NCBI RefSeq assembly: GCF_000250655.1
Contig: NC_016935.1
Location: 4,420,001-4,484,000, forward strand
DNA: 64,000 nucleotides
Direction of reading: 5' to 3'
Source of the DNA: Paenibacillus mucilaginosus 3016
GTDB lineage: Bacteria; Bacillota; Bacilli; Paenibacillales; NBRC-103111
Both the position numbers and the translations under genes were made by a program. This document shows positions 62,009-64,000 of the stretch, piece after piece; positions within the stretch are counted from its first letter, which is position 1; the number at the start of each line of letters is the position of its first letter. The notes under the pieces are model-generated. The model had not been told where the DNA came from. It saw only the letters and a list, made by a program, of their open reading frames with translations, and did not search any database.

Positions 62009-64000
62009 TTACTCCTCTTCATTCAAGCCGGCGGCCACTTCCTCCAGAAGCTCTTCCAGCTCATCCAGCCCAAGATTTTTGTAGGCAAAGTCCGTTGGGG
62101 TATGCTCGGTCTCCCGGACACCGGCACAGTGGTCGGCGAGCAAACGGAGCTGCTCGTGAAGATGCCCGGCGATCCGTTCCATCGTCTCCCGGCGGTGCAG
62201 TCCGGCGTCGTACTCCCAGTCCAGGATCAAGGCATCCTGCTCCTGGTGGGCGTTCAGGTTCCAAACGTGCAGGAGCGGCATCCGGGGGTTGAACGAGCTT
62301 CCCGGCTGGAGCCGCGAGAGCTCGGTACCTCCCGCATCCAGGCGCTGCTGGTACTCTCCCATATAATTGAAGGAGATTTCGGGCAGCAAGGAGTGCGGGA
62401 AGTCCTTCCGGTCCGCAGGCGGTGTCAGATACTTCAGGACGCCGAAGCCGGCTCCTCTGCGGGGGACCTGCCGGAGGTGTTCCTTGACCGACTTGATGCT
62501 TCGTCCGGGAGAGCGGTCCCGGCCGAGCTCCAGTTTCACCGGATACATCGATGTGAACCAGCCGACGGTGCGGGAGACATTCAGCTCCGGCAGCAGCCCT
62601 TCGCGGCCGTGGCCTTCGAGCTGAACCAGCAGGGCATGGAGCCCCCAAGCCTCTTCCAGCGTCCGGGCGAGTGCCGTAAGCAGCATGACGTCCATGTCCG
62701 CGTTATAGACCCGTCCGGCTTCCCGGATCAGGCTCTTCGTGAGCTCGGGAGACCAGGAGAGGCGGATCGTCCGCCGTCCGGCCTCACCCGTGTTCCCATC
62801 CACCGGCAGGCGGGCCTCCGTTCCCTTCGCGAGTTCCGCCCAGTAGCTTTTCTCCTTAAAGAGATCCGTGCTTAGAGCATACCTCTCCAGGCCTGCGGCC
62901 CAGTCGCGGAACGGATGCGTCTTTGGTGGAAGTAGCGTTCCGGCCGGAACGCCGGCGGACATCCCGCTGTAGAGGGTAATCACGTCTTCAAGCAGGATGC
63001 GCCACGAGACGCTGTCGATGACGAGATGATGCACGGCGATCAGGAGATGGTCTCCTTCCGGCGTATGGAACAGGCCGAGCCGTACCAGCGGTCCTTGGTC
63101 CAGATTCATGCCGGATTGAATCCGGGTGCATTCCGCTTCGATCCGGCCTTCCTGGCCGCTCTCTTTCGTCCAATCGAAGCTTTCCATAGTGAAGCCGTCT
63201 TCTCCGGCCGGCCGGTGAACCGCCCGGAAGCCTGGCGTCCCGCTGTCCGGGAACACCAGCCGGAGTGCGTCGTGATGGCGCACAAGCGTGGTGAACACTT
63301 CGCGGATGATCTCCTCCCGGAAGCCTTCCCGGCGGTACAGCATCATAGCCTGGTTGAAGTGCGCTTCGCGTCCCAGCCGCTCGAAGAACCAGCGCTGGAC
63401 AGGCGTCAATGCGCTTTCCCCCGTGATCTCCTCCTGCGGCGCGGCAGCCGATTCCGCCTGAAGATGCAGGCTCAATCCGGCGATCGTCGGATACTGGAAG
63501 AAATCCCGTACATCCAGCCGCAGGCCGTGCTTGTGCAGGCGGGACATCACCTGGATCGCTTTGATGGAATCCCCGCCCAGGGAGAAGAACGGATCGTGGA
63601 TGCTGACCTTCCGGACCTGAAGCACGTCCTGCCACAGCTGCACGAGCAGCTCTTCCGCGGGGCTGCGGGGCCCCTCGTACGGAGCTCCGGTCAGCACCTC
63701 GTCCGGAGGCGCGGGAAGGGCCTTCACGTCCAGCTTGCCGTTGGCCGTCACCGGCATGGCGTCAAGCCTGACGAAGTGCGAAGGAATCATATAGCCCGGC
63801 AGCCGCTCCGCCAGGAACTCGCGGAGCAAGGTGACCGGGAGCTCCCGGTCCGATACAAGGTACGCGCACAGCGTTCTCTCCCCTGCTCCGCCGTCCCATG
63901 GCGTAACCACCGCTGCGGTAATATCTGGATGTGCGAGCAGAGCGGCCTGGATCTCGCCCGGTTCGATCCGGTACCCGCGGATCTTCACCTGGCGGTCCGT
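62009..64000 (-). CDS. Non-ribosomal peptide synthetase, C-terminal part (A-PCP-E), cut by the window edge
   Basis: The visible 663 residues begin in the C-terminal subdomain of an adenylation domain (KIRGYRIEPGEI, NGKLDVKALP). A carrier domain follows (FFSLGGDSIKAIQ, Ser about residue 145), then an epimerisation domain (HHLVIDSVSWR with the HHxxxD catalytic motif near 330; VGWFTSMYPV near 475) and an acidic tail. The module therefore loads a residue, epimerises it to the D form and ends there, so another protein must accept it. The gene continues beyond 64000 and heads the operon seen here. Confidence 0.95.
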   Translation of the reverse strand, partial: TDRQVKIRGYRIEPGEIQAALLAHPDITAAVVTPWDGGAGERTLCAYLVSDRELPVTLLREFLAERLPGYMIPSHFVRLDAMPVTANGKLDVKALPAPPDEVLTGAPYEGPRSPAEELLVQLWQDVLQVRKVSIHDPFFSLGGDSIKAIQVMSRLHKHGLRLDVRDFFQYPTIAGLSLHLQAESAAAPQEEITGESALTPVQRWFFERLGREAHFNQAMMLYRREGFREEIIREVFTTLVRHHDALRLVFPDSGTPGFRAVHRPAGEDGFTMESFDWTKESGQEGRIEAECTRIQSGMNLDQGPLVRLGLFHTPEGDHLLIAVHHLVIDSVSWRILLEDVITLYSGMSAGVPAGTLLPPKTHPFRDWAAGLERYALSTDLFKEKSYWAELAKGTEARLPVDGNTGEAGRRTIRLSWSPELTKSLIREAGRVYNADMDVMLLTALARTLEEAWGLHALLVQLEGHGREGLLPELNVSRTVGWFTSMYPVKLELGRDRSPGRSIKSVKEHLRQVPRRGAGFGVLKYLTPPADRKDFPHSLLPEISFNYMGEYQQRLDAGGTELSRLQPGSSFNPRMPLLHVWNLNAHQEQDALILDWEYDAGLHRRETMERIAGHLHEQLRLLADHCAGVRETEHTPTDFAYKNLGLDELEELLEEVAAGLNEEE

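Noticed and set aside
1..64000. Mobile element, prophage or integrated plasmid
   Set aside because: No transposase, integrase, phage structural gene or flanking direct repeats were seen; the cluster-rich layout looks like ordinary Paenibacillus accessory chromosome.

Overview
The window looks like chromosomal DNA from a Paenibacillus-type Firmicute. The reasons are: a gdhA/gltC pair whose regulator resembles B. subtilis GltC along its whole length, S-layer-homology surface proteins, a NucB-type sporulation nuclease, lipoprotein/two-permease sugar ABC loci that carry no ATPase gene, a large membrane-anchored AraC regulator, and strong AGGAGG-type ribosome binding sites in moderately GC-rich DNA. 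I saw no rRNA, tRNA, transposase, integrase or CRISPR array.

Layout. 1-3.6 kb: AraC-type fragment, a hypothetical gene, gdhA and divergent gltC. 3.6-10.1 kb (minus strand): a catabolic run of creatininase-like hydrolase, aldo/keto reductase, Rieske protein, membrane desaturase/hydroxylase, sugar-phosphate-isomerase-like protein, Gfo/Idh/MocA dehydrogenase and aldose-epimerase-like protein. Its content recalls rhizobial rhizopine (moc) catabolism. 10.4-18.1 kb: GH43 glycosidase, LplABC-type importer and its AraC regulator. 18.2-24.0 kb: a tightly coupled operon (CoA-transferase, amidohydrolase, MaoC, Gfo/Idh, and a solute-binding-protein fold with no signal peptide) facing a GntR/FCD regulator, with two identical predicted operator sites between them. 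24-27.3 kb: small hypotheticals, a DMT transporter and a TM2-like membrane protein. 27.3-35.5 kb: two S-layer-anchored, Ig-repeat surface proteins. 35.6-44.6 kb: nucB, a marR/SDR divergent pair, a MoxR-VWA ATPase locus, a hydrolase/XRE pair, NADAR, HAD and an AAC(3)-like acetyltransferase. 44.9-50.2 kb: maltodextrin importer and GH13 enzyme. 50.2-53.1 kb: a decayed coding remnant, a stalk-domain protein and an alpha/beta hydrolase. 53.3-55.1 kb: an Lsa-type ABC-F resistance gene with an elaborate attenuator leader. 55.2-64 kb: a biosynthetic operon (NRPS, MauE, MauD, CrtI-like oxidoreductase, ketoreductase, ACP, KS, KS-beta, TetR) that runs off the right edge.

Most notable are: (i) the type II KS/chain-length-factor-like/ACP/KR set coupled to an NRPS in a Firmicute; (ii) two resistance-type genes whose leaders each carry a terminator-like hairpin spanned by a 24-25-codon upstream ORF; (iii) the cytosolic solute-binding-fold operon; and (iv) the moc-like oxygenase cluster. 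Nine single-base frameshifts interrupt seven otherwise well-preserved genes. That many suggests sequencing or assembly error at least as strongly as real decay, so the affected genes are listed as pseudogenes but described as the proteins they would encode.
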